DNA of 64,000 nt from the NCBI RefSeq assembly GCF_000010085.1, contig NC_007712.1, forward strand, positions 2,604,001 to 2,668,000, given 5' to 3'. The position numbers and the translations under genes were made by a program. Under the pieces are notes generated by a model. That model did no database searches. It was not told the DNA's origin and saw only the letters and a list, made by a program, of their open reading frames with translations. Below, one piece after another: positions 20,695 through 29,000 of this stretch; the first letter of the stretch is position 1, and every line of letters begins with the position of its first letter. This stretch comes from Sodalis glossinidius str. 'morsitans' (GTDB lineage Bacteria > Pseudomonadota > Gammaproteobacteria > Enterobacterales > Enterobacteriaceae).

Positions 20695-21375
20695 TTATTG
20701 ATGCCAGACGACACTTTCGTCTATAGAAACCCGCCCTTCCCTGTAACTCAGGGAGGGATGCGTTTTATCTGGGATCCCAAAAGAAATACCGTATAGCAGC
20801 CTGAAATCCTCCGGTACATTTAATATCCGACGCACCGTTTGGGCAAAATAACTCAGCACTGCCTGTGGAACGCCTGCGTAACCGCGAGCTGCCAGAGAAA
20901 GCAGGAATACCTGCGCATACATACCCGCATCCAAGGCAACGCGAACGTTGTCCCCTACAACAGGGATGAACAACAGAGCAACATGAGGCGCTCCGAAAAA
21001 TTTCACGTTACGTTCTACCACTTCTGAGCGACTTAAATTGTCCCCCCGCGCAACGCCCAATGCCTGATAGTACGAGCGCACCTGCTCCAAAGCACTTTGT
21101 CTGAATGGCTCGGGATAGGCTTCTTTATCAAACGTAAAATCAAGGCTGTAGTTTCCTGCTTTCAGATCTGCCGTCAGCGCATGGCTTAATTCACGAAGCT
21201 TATCTCCCGCGACGATATGCAGGGACCAGGGTTGAGTATTGCAGTTGGATGGTGCACATTGCGCTTTAAGCAAAATGTCTTTGAGGACATCGCTGGGGAT
21301 AGGAGATGGAAGAAAGGCTCTTGCCGAGTACCTTTTTTTCACTACCTGACTAAATGTTAGCTCTTGCGAACTCAT
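20695..21375 (-). CDS. Nitroreductase-family FMN oxidoreductase
   Basis: 226 residues, complete. The N-terminal KKRYSARAFLPSPIP is the Arg-rich FMN-phosphate site, CAPSNCNTQPW the family NxQPW motif, and GYAGVPQAVLSYF plus LLYGISFGIPD the C-terminal flavin region. Members reduce nitro-aromatics or quinones with NAD(P)H; the substrate here is unknown. It lies convergent to the MFS wreck inside the tRNA-Asn island. The start ATG 21375 is preceded on its strand by a GGCGGAGAAG-type ribosome site. Confidence 0.88.
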   Translation of the reverse strand: MSSQELTFSQVVKKRYSARAFLPSPIPSDVLKDILLKAQCAPSNCNTQPWSLHIVAGDKLRELSHALTADLKAGNYSLDFTFDKEAYPEPFRQSALEQVRSYYQALGVARGDNLSRSEVVERNVKFFGAPHVALLFIPVVGDNVRVALDAGMYAQVFLLSLAARGYAGVPQAVLSYFAQTVRRILNVPEDFRLLYGISFGIPDKTHPSLSYREGRVSIDESVVWHQ

Positions 21376-21645
21376 TTGCTTCTCCGCCTGAAAGTAATTT
21401 GAAGTGAATGATTCACTCTTTCCAGATCCATCCTGTCACATCAGGCTCATCGTTTTCATTTCCTGATCCAGATTAGGTCTATGAATTCCATTCATAGTGC
21501 CTATTTAAGTAGCGTAATTATCTTTAACCGCAACTTCGTTAATCTTGGTATATCGCGTGAATACGCAATGTGAAATGCAGCAGAAAGTGGCTACAGCTAA
21601 TGGACATACCCCAGCCTGCGCGGCTGAGGCGTCATTGGAAGCTTA

Positions 21646-21816
21646 CTAAATATTCTTATCGGAGAAGGAGAAGACGTCTAACTTTTGCATTGCCTGGTCA
21701 ACGTATTTAGGTACCCAATAAGTCTCGATATGAGTAGCGCCATCGATCAGAAAGAGTTCTTTGTCCTTCGTACCGGTGGCTTTAGCTAACGCATCTTCAG
21801 TCATATGATCCGTCAC
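21646..21816 (-). pseudogene. C-terminal fragment of an alpha/beta hydrolase, cut by IS
   Basis: On the minus strand, TDHMTEDALAKATGTKDKEL, FLIDGATHIETYWVPKYVDQ and AMQKLDVFSFSDKNI end at TAA. The GATH histidine matches the end of YcjY-like dienelactone-type hydrolases. The upstream part is absent where the IS begins at 21817. Confidence 0.7.
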
Positions 21817-22534
21817 GGCTTTGTTGAATAAATCAGAACTTGTGACTACGCCCCCCTAGCAGATCGATTGTTATGCGATCCGGATGCTGTTCGGCATTCC
21901 TAACAGCGTCATTTTGTTAAACGCTTTGACCATCGCCATTGCCTCACCTACCTGCGCATCATAGTCACGCAGACTTAGATGATCGCCCATAAGCGTTTTG
22001 AACCGGAATATAGCTGTTTCAGCTACTGAGCGTCGATGATAGCCCACTTGCTTTTTCCATACATCGTTACTACCGCTTAGACGCTGATTCGCAACGGCGT
22101 AGACTAGAGGTGAGATTTCACCACGAGTCGGCGTTTTTATGCTGATCTTAACTGTCTTTGCTCGCTTGCTGATCAGCGAGTAGCTGGGCATCTTAGCGGC
22201 AGCACCATCAGTTTAAAAATGGCGTCAACGAAGCCCTGTAAAGCCCTTAACGAAAGGCCAAACACGCGTTTCATCATCAGAACAGTGGTGATAGCCATAT
22301 CTGCGTAGTGAAGCGGCCGGCCACGCGCCGTTCAGGCGTTGTTTTTTCCGTCCATGCAACAATTGCCGACTCATCCAGCCATATCGTCAGAGCCCCGCGC
22401 TGCTTGAGAGCTTTATTGTAAGTGGACCAGTTGGTTATTTTAAACTTTTGCTTTGCCATGAAGTGCAGATGTTGAAATGACGGTAGTGATCTGAGCAGAC
22501 GATCACCTAAAAGTTATATTTATTCAACAAAGCC
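21817..22534 (-). mobile_element. IS5-family (IS903-type) element, internally deleted
   Basis: Ends are inverted repeats GGCTTTGTTGAATAAAT, the IS903-group terminus. It is nearly identical to the element at 53794-54842 but lacks about 330 bp from the middle of the transposase gene. Neither 9-bp nor 4-bp target duplications flank it, and the genes on its two sides differ. Confidence 0.9.
21871..22459 (-). pseudogene. IS903-type transposase, deleted
   Basis: N-terminal MAKQKFKITNWSTYNKAL and C-terminal KQVGYHRRSVAETAIFRFKT remain, with the last catalytic Glu. The DDE residues of VIDGTGL and LADGAYD are deleted. A two-base GC insertion near 22325 also breaks the frame (TPERRVAG instead of TPERRGRP). 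Confidence 0.88.
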
Positions 22535-22535
22535 C

Positions 22536-22673
22536 CGGCTGGAGGAAAACCTGGGGGCTGTAGACATCATTCTTTCGCAGAATGACTCACGTCAGATAAC
22601 ACAGGCGCTTGAAACGATTAAAATCGTCGGCGAACGTTACTCTCCTGAGCATCAGGCTCGCGCAGGCCGTTAA
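22536..22673 (+). pseudogene. C-terminal fragment of an aldo/keto reductase
   Basis: Directly after the IS the plus strand reads RLEENLGAVDIILSQNDSRQ ITQALETIKIVGERYSPEHQ and ends at TAA, like the tail of aldo/keto reductases (LEENLGA, followed by the C-terminal helix). The rest was lost at the IS junction. Confidence 0.7.
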
Positions 22674-22707
22674 TACCCAGACGGGTCCACAGCAAATTGC
22701 GGACCCG

Positions 22708-23599
22708 TTATTCCAAGTAGCGAAGTGCATCGATCATCAGCACAAATGCAGGCGGATGCTGCTTACGGCTGGAGTAGTAAAGATAATATTCGGGGAAAGA
22801 GGGACACCAGTCTTGTAGAACCTGAATAAGCTCTCCTGAATTTATATAATCCAGTACCATATCCTCAGGTATACAGGCGATGCCAAAACCAGATAAAGCA
22901 GCATTAATCCTTTCCGCCTGCAAATTAAACGTTACCTGTCCTTCAACTCTGCCCCGTAACGGTTTCCCTTCCTTTTCAAACTCCCAATAGTAAAGTCCAC
23001 CGGTAGTGGGCAGGCGCATATTAATGCACCGATGATTTTGTAGCTCGTGAGGAGTTTCAGGACAGGGTTAGCAGCAAAATATGACAGTGCGCCAACCACT
23101 GCCATTCGCATATCCGGTCCAATCCTCACGGCGATCATATCCTTATCCACGCTTTCGCCCAGACGGATCCCGGCATCAAAACGTCCCTCCACGATATCGA
23201 CAAAACCATTATCGACCACCAGTTCCACATTAATTTCCGGATATTCCCTGAGGAAGGGTTTTAACTTCGGCCATACCAGACTTCACGCAGCATGCTCACC
23301 GGCAGATAAACGGATATTGCCGGAGGCGTTGCCGTTCAGTTAAACAAGCGATTCTAGCTCCTGTTCAAGATCGGCAATACGGGGTTCAAGGCAGGCAATA
23401 ATTCTCTCACCGGCTTCTGTAGAGGTAACGCTTCGGGTAGTGCGGGTCAGAAGGCGGATATTTAGCCTCTCCTCCAGTGCCTTCATCGCATGGCTGAGTG
23501 CAGACTGAGAAACACCAAGTTTGCCCGCTGCTTTGTAAAACTTCGCTCCCTTGCCACCACAAGAAAGATTTGCAGTTCGTTGAAGTTTTCTTTGAGCAT
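22708..23599 (-). pseudogene. LysR-family regulator, frameshifted
   Basis: From ATG 23599 the minus strand gives MLKENFNELQIFLVVARE, then after a frameshift SQSALSHAMKALEERLNIRL LTRTTRSVTSTEAGERI, the classic LysR helix-turn-helix. A TGA interrupts the linker. The effector domain continues in two more frames (ELVVDNGFVDIVEGRFDAGI RLGE; ALSGFGIACIPEDMV). Full length when rejoined. It faces the aldo/keto reductase fragment, a usual LysR-target arrangement. Confidence 0.83.
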
Positions 23600-23829
23600 T
23601 GGAGATTTCCTTATGGAAGCATTCCCTTCAAAGCGCACTCATAAAGGGTGTTCATAGACACAATCATTTTAGCCCCATTACTGACAATAATGATAATTGA
23701 GTTCGATGCTGGAATATGTCTTACAAGATAACTGGCAAGACGGTATCTATTGGTGGTCATTCTGGTGGTGTTGACAGAAAGTGGATTCAGGTTTAGCTTA
23801 CTTATTAGCCAGTTACTGGCAAAGGCGAT

Positions 23830-23845
23830 CCCAGTCAGAGGAGCC
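23830..23845. repeat. 16-bp attachment-site copy (right end of tRNA-Asn island)
   Basis: CCAGTCAGAGGAGCCA, identical to the 3' end of tRNA-Asn at 19147-19162. Confidence 0.88.
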
Positions 23846-23974
23846 AAAAGACACCCGCGCAGAGACGAATATCATAAGAGGGACGCTAGCAGGCATTATC
23901 CCGCCTGCCCGCACAACTGATGCCCTCTATCCCCGATGGACTCACATTCCCATGACCGGGCTGCAAAAAGTACG

Positions 23975-23994
23975 AAAAGCCCTGAAGGGCTTTT
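23975..23994. terminator. Bidirectional intrinsic terminator
   Basis: AAAAGCCCT-GA-AGGGCTTTT, flanked by A and T runs on both sides. It lies just past the end of the minus-strand DUF2058 gene and could also have ended the tRNA-Asn transcript before the island came in. Confidence 0.85.
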
Positions 23995-24021
23995 CATCTT
24001 TACGCCTGTGCAAAATGTAGA

Positions 24022-24561
24022 TCACCACATTAAATCATCGGGCACTTTAAAATCAGCGTAGGGATCGTCTTCATCCTGCTCTTCCTGACTCAGCACACTG
24101 TGCAAGACAATACAGTCTGCATCTCGCTGGGCAATTTTATCGGCGACGCTCGCGGGGATAATCGCATATAGACACTCACCCGCGTTATCAACCGCCAGCC
24201 GAGCGATGGCGAGACGACCATTTATCAACTGAGCTTGGGTTATCTTATCAACATCGAGTTTTTTGATAACATTGTTATCGGTGAAGTTAAAACCAATATC
24301 GCCTTTGGCGATGTGGATTATGTTCATTTCAATGAGCTGCTTAACCTGTGCTTTATATTCCTTCGATAACGTCACTTGTTTGTGTTGTTCGCTCAGCTGT
24401 TTATCACGCTCAAGTTGCGCTTTTTTATTTTCCTCCACGGCCGCTCTGGCCTCACGAGCCTGAACGCGTGATTTTTTAGCCGTTCTCTGCACTTTAGCCA
24501 TTTTTTGGCTGGACACTAATCCTGCTTTTAGCATCTGCTCTTGCAAGGTGAGTTTTGTCAT
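24022..24561 (-). CDS. yaiL: DUF2058 protein (YaiL family)
   Basis: 179 residues, complete, from ATG 24561. It opens MTKLTLQEQMLKAGLVSSQK with a basic, Ala- and Lys-rich coiled-coil segment to about residue 65. The C-terminal domain has NFTDNNVIKKLDVDK and ends in an acidic tail EEQDEDDPYADF. This matches YaiL, a protein of unclear function described as nucleoprotein or polysaccharide associated. Its own terminator follows at 23975-23994. Confidence 0.83.
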   Translation of the reverse strand: MTKLTLQEQMLKAGLVSSQKMAKVQRTAKKSRVQAREARAAVEENKKAQLERDKQLSEQHKQVTLSKEYKAQVKQLIEMNIIHIAKGDIGFNFTDNNVIKKLDVDKITQAQLINGRLAIARLAVDNAGECLYAIIPASVADKIAQRDADCIVLHSVLSQEEQDEDDPYADFKVPDDLMW

Positions 24562-24941
24562 TGTCGTTTCTATACCCGTTAAGTCATTTAGGGGATTATA
24601 CCTGTAATTTTTACGACTGTGCCAGGTTACAGGACCTCATCACCGCGTGGCTTAAAGTTGCAGGGGGCAGTCAGAGGCACTCATGACGGGCTTTGAAATG
24701 GGCACAGCGAACGGTTTATCGAGTCCACTTCTGGCACAATTTGCCAGCGACAGCGCCTCTGCTCAGCCATAAACCTGTAGCTAACGTGGCATCTCGCGTA
24801 GGCGCTTTCAAGATTAATGGCAGCGACCCCTTTCCACGGCGAACTGGGCATGCCTTCACCTCTGCACTCAAAACGGAACACAGTTGATTTTTTATACAGA
24901 CGTGAAATTCTCTTAAGATTGTTCTTAAGGAGCCAGCGTAA
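24562..24941. other. No gene recognised
   Basis: Promoter region of the DUF2058 gene at the left, then no frame that resembles a known protein. Near 24911-24930 CTTAAG occurs twice, separated by ATTGTT. Confidence 0.5.
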
Positions 24942-25079
24942 ATGCTTAAGACTGCTAGGATATGCCTGTTCACAGTGTGCGTCCTGCCTTTATGTTTGAG
25001 CCATAGCGCCACTGCAAAGGGGACAATGTCGGATGGAATCGATAACTGCTTACCCTGGCGTTTGCGCCTGCCCTTATAA
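24942..25079 (+). CDS. Small secreted peptide candidate (45 aa)
   Basis: The frame opens MLKTARICLFTVCVLPLCLS and continues HSATA, a good Sec signal peptide, then about 20 mature residues with one Cys, ending at TAA 25079. AAGGAG stands 10 bases before the ATG. It is either a genuine mini-protein or the surviving 5' end of a longer exported protein whose body is gone. No family recognised. Confidence 0.45.
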   Translation: MLKTARICLFTVCVLPLCLSHSATAKGTMSDGIDNCLPWRLRLPL

Positions 25080-25118
25080 CAGCGCCAGGAACGGGAGTTC
25101 CTGTGGCGGTCGCAGCGC

Positions 25119-25895
25119 CTACACGCTCAACAGCGGCACGATTAAAATGGGCTTTAAGTCGGCCACGGCTTTCGGCAACGTGACATAATCGACGATGAGT
25201 TTGGTGATGTAGCCCGCCAGGAATCCGGCGATAAGCGCCCCGAGGAAACCGGAGCCGGTATGAATCGCCACCATGCCCATTTTGCCGCTTATCGACTGGC
25301 TTATTCCCAGCGATAAAATAGGCAGCATCAGCGCAAAGGCAGAACCGCCGCCGATGTCGGACAGCATTTTCGCGATCGGGCTGAAATGTGCATCGCTGGG
25401 CGTCGCCGCCGTGATACCAAAGGAAAAACTCAGCGCGATAAGAATGCCGCCGGCGATGACAAACGGGATCATTAAATTGACCCCGGTAATCAAATGCACG
25501 TAGATCTGCGCGATGGCAGAGCGCGGTGGGGCGTCATCGCTCCTGGCCTCCGTCCGTGCGCCGTCCAGGGTGGCAGGCAGCAGGTGCGACGTCAGCTCCC
25601 TGGTGATAATCGCGTTCAATAGCCCTTCTGCGTCCTTGGCCGCGCATGTCACCGAGACGTCGATAACCTGTTTATTGACAAAGCGCGACATATCGATTTT
25701 TTTGTCCGCGGCGATGAGTACGATGTCGGCCCGTTGGATATCCTACGGGGTGAAAATATAGTCACTTTCCACGGCCCCTTGTGTTTCCACTAATAGCGAC
25801 AGGCTCAATTTTGACGCCGCTTTTTTCAAATTACTTTTGGCTAAATAGGTATGGGCGACACCCGTCGGACAGGTGGTAATAGCAATGATGTTCAT
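25119..25895 (-). pseudogene. PTS fructose-type EIIBC, broken and truncated
   Basis: From ATG 25895 the minus strand reads MNIIAITTCPTGVAHTYLAK, with the phosphorylated Cys of EIIB in CPTG. A TAG interrupts it after DYIFTP. It continues DIQRADIVLIAADKKIDMSR and into the EIIC membrane domain (GVNLMIPFVIAGGILIALSF, SGFLGALIAGFLAGY), ending at LLSV where about half of EIIC is lost. Fructose-family sugar uptake is therefore dead here. Confidence 0.85.
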
Positions 25896-26073
25896 ATGCG
25901 TTCTCCAATAATAAGGAAACGATTTTATTTAGTTATATTTATCTGGTGGTACAGCGTTGGCGAACGCGCGTGCGTACGCCTCCTACTTTACCGGTAGGGA
26001 TCATTGCGCGGGCTAAACCGCGACCTTTTGTTACCTGGTATTACGACGTTTCAGGTTCATAAATTATTTAGCG

Positions 26074-26320
26074 TCACGCGCCCGAGTGGGCGAGCAATAA
26101 CACAAACATCTCCTCGCGCCGCTGGACGTTTAGCAATTTTTCCACCACCTCTTCATCCCCTAGCGCAATGGAAATCTTGGCCAGCATTCTAATATGTCCC
26201 GCATTTTTATCCGTCTCTTTCACCGCGAATAAAATCACCAGACGCACCTGGGTGCCGTCTATGGTCTCCCAGGGAATATTTTGCCGCAATCGCCCCACGG
26301 CAAATTCGGCGATATTGCAC
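26074..26320 (-). pseudogene. PTS fructose-type EIIA, C-terminal fragment
   Basis: VRLVILFAVKETDKNAGHIR MLAKISIALGDEEVVEKLLN is the end of the PTS_EIIA type-2 domain. The part with the phosphorylated His is missing, cut off at about 26320 where an oppositely oriented permease begins. It precedes EIIBC on the same strand, so both came from one operon. Confidence 0.82.
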
Positions 26321-26324
26321 GCTG

Positions 26325-27124
26325 GCCCTTATGCTGGCGGGTAGCGCCATGAGCGTCGACGGGCTCATCATGCAAATGTTGACGCAAAACCGCTTCGTGG
26401 AGCCGACTATCGCCGGCACCACACAATCGGCAAGCCTGGTGCTGCTGCTGGTGACGATCGTTGCACCGGGCGCCCCGCTGAGCGTCAAAATGGGCATCTC
26501 CACCCTGTTCGCCCTCGGCGGCACAGCGCCGTTTATGATGCTGTTGGGGCGCATGCGCATGAAATCGCCGCTGATGGTGCCTCTCACCGGCATTATGCTG
26601 GGCGCGGTATTCGGCGCCGTCACTACCTTTCTGGCAATGGAGTTCGACCTGCTGCAATCCCTCGCGGGCTGGGAGTCAGGCGATTTTTCCGGCGTCATGC
26701 AGGAGCGATATGAACTGCTGTGGATCGTCGGCGTACTGACCGTGTTGGCCAGCTTCATTGCCGATCGCTTTACGGTGGCGGGGCTGGGCGTCGACGTTTC
26801 CACCAATTTCGGATTGAACTACCGCCGGGTCATGCTCACCGGTATGGCGCTCATCGCGGTAGTCAGCGGCGTGGTGGTGGTGATCGGCGTATTGCCCTTT
26901 CTCGGGCTGATTGTGCCCAACGTCGCCAGTATTGCCTTGGGGGATAATCTGCGGCGCATGCTGCCCTGGGTCAGCCTCGGCGGCGACGTGCTGGTGGTGT
27001 TGTGAGACACTCTGGGTCGCCTGATAAGCTATCCGTTTGAAATCCCCGCCAGCGTTATTCTGGGGGTGATCGGCGCCGGGGTGTTTCTTTTGTTGATCAT
27101 GAGGAGCGATCGTCATGCACGCTG
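26325..27124 (+). pseudogene. Iron-chelate ABC permease 1 (FecCD), broken
   Basis: FecCD-type helices with QMLTQNRFVEPTIAGTTQSA, FMMLLGRMRMKSPLMVPLTG and PFLGLIVPNVASIALGDNLR. A TGA at about 27003 stands where the family has a residue before DTLGRLISYPFEIPASVILG, and the first 50 or so residues were lost at the junction with the EIIA fragment. By eye it is closest to petrobactin/vibriobactin-type importers (YclN, VctD). The substrate-binding protein gene is absent. Confidence 0.8.
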
Positions 27125-28096
27125 AGCCGTCTTGGTCGTCGCGGACCGCTGCCCCGGGCCGGTGGCGTCGTCTAAGCCTGCCGGCGCGGCGCCTGTTGCT
27201 GCCGGCCCTGCTGGCGCTGGCGTTTATCCTATTATTCATGACCGTCAATCTGCACGGCAATATCCGCTACATCCTGGTCCACCGGGCGCAAATTCTGGCT
27301 ACCCTGCTACTGGTGGCCTTCGCCGGCGGGATCGCTACCCTGCTGTTTCAAACGGTCAACCATAACCGCATTTTGACGCCCTCGGTAATGGGCCTGGAAG
27401 CACTGTTTATTCTGTTGCAGACGGCCATCTTGTTTTCCGTCAACGTGCAAGGGCTTGTGTTGCTGGGCGCCGCCGGCAAATTTGCGGTGGAAACGCTGTT
27501 GCTGGTCGGCTTTTCACTGGTATTGTTCCGCTGGTTGCTCGGCAGCGTCGGTGTCAACCTGCACCGGGTGCTATTGTCGGTCTGATATGCGGCACGCTGT
27601 TTCGCAGTCTGGCGACGCTGTTGCAGCGTCTGCTGTCGCCGAGGGAATTCGCCATTTTACAAAGCCGCCTGTTCGCCACCTTCCCCGCGCGACGCCGGAG
27701 ATATTGTCGGTAGCCGCCGTGATTATCCTCATCGTGGCTGTCGTGGTTTGGCGTATGCGCTTTGAGTTGGATGCCATCGCTCTCGAACGCAACACCGCTC
27801 TCAACCTCGGCATCGCCTATCGGCCGCGGGTGATGCTGCTTTTATTGCTGGTGGCGGCTTCCACCGCCCTGGTGGTGGGGCCGTTGACCTTTTTTGGTCT
27901 GCTGGTCTCCAATTTGTCCTATTCGTTGATAGAGTCCTGGCGCCACTGTTATTTGCTGCCGGTCGTGGTCCTGCTGGTGGCGGGACAGCTGATTCTCGAG
28001 CGCCTGTTGCATATGGCAGGTACGCTTTCCATGGTGATTGAATTTGTCGGCGGTGCGCTCTTTCTTTATTTTCTGATTAAAAAAGCAGCGGTGTGA
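27115..28096 (+). pseudogene. Iron-chelate ABC permease 2 (FecCD), frameshifted
   Basis: Second permease of the pair, with ATG 27115 inside the end of the first. RAQILATLLLVAFAGGIATL LFQTVNHNRILTPSVMGLEA and later NLGIAYRPRVMLLLL, LTFFGLLVSNLSYSL are family-typical. The frame changes near 27580 and again near 27695. The stop overlaps the ATPase start. Confidence 0.82.
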
Positions 28097-28831
28097 TAAA
28101 AATCGATAAGGTAGTGAAAAACTACCGCAATGTGTCCGTCCTCAACCAGATTACCGCCACCTTACCCCGCGGAGGGATTACCGCTATTATTGGCGCCAAC
28201 GCCACCGGGAAATCCACGTTACTGTCGGTCATGGGGCGACTCCTGACGCCCGAGTGCAGCAGCGTTAGCGTTGACGGCCACGATGTGGCGAAAACCCCGG
28301 GCGCAACGCTTGCCACGCTGCTGTCCATCCTGCGTCAGGAGAATCATTTCACCAGCCGGATGACGGTATATGATCTGGTCGGTTTTGGCCGCTATCCCTA
28401 CTCGCGCGGCCGCCTTACTGCGGACGACCGCCGCTATATCGATGCCGCGCTGGCGTTTTTGCAGCTTACGCCGCTGCAGGATCGCTATCTGGATGAGCTT
28501 TCGGGCGGTCAACGGCAGCGGGCCTATATCGCCATTACTGTGTCAGGATACCGACTATATTCTGTTAGATGAGCCGCTGAACAATATGGATATGAAACAC
28601 AGCGTCGCGATGATGAAACAACTGCGCCAGGCCGCGGATACGCTCGGTAAAAACGTGGTTCTGGTGATCCACAATATTAATTTTGCCTCCGCCTATGCAG
28701 ACCATATCATCGCGATGAAAAATGGCGCCGTTCTGCACCGCCGGCCGCCGGCGGTGATCGCCGACATCTTTGATACACAGGTCCATATCGAGCACATCCA
28801 AGTGCACTACGTCGCGGTGTATTATCGCTAA
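28093..28831 (+). pseudogene. Iron-chelate ABC ATPase, frameshifted before Walker B
   Basis: Starts GTG 28093. Walker A is GANATGKST, where Gly replaced by Ala-Thr is usual in this subgroup, and the signature is LSGGQRQRAYIA. The frame breaks near 28535. Walker B YILLDEPLNNMDM and VIHNINFASAYAD follow in another frame. One or two missing bases restore AYIAMVLCQDTDY. All three genes of this importer are dead. Confidence 0.85.
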
Positions 28832-29000
28832 CGGCCGCTTTGTGCCGGTGTGGTGAGGTATTGTTCAAGAGCGCTGCGCTAAACTCCTCCCCTTCCGCCC
28901 ACGGCGGAGCAGCCAGGATCGCAGGGCCACCTCCTTTGCGACAACGTCATTCCACGGTCGCCCGCTCGGCGGGCTATAACAATAAGTCACGACTGCACCC

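Larger units (their letters stand above)
19147..23845. mobile_element. Remnant genomic island at tRNA-Asn
   Basis: The last 16 bp of the tRNA (CCAGTCAGAGGAGCCA) recur exactly at 23830-23845. That is the core known for the Yersinia high-pathogenicity island and other asn-tRNA islands that use P4-type integrases. The 4.7 kb between carries an MFS wreck, a nitroreductase, a deleted IS and flanking gene fragments, and its base composition is more AT-rich than the region to the left. No integrase is left, so it is now fixed. Confidence 0.8.
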
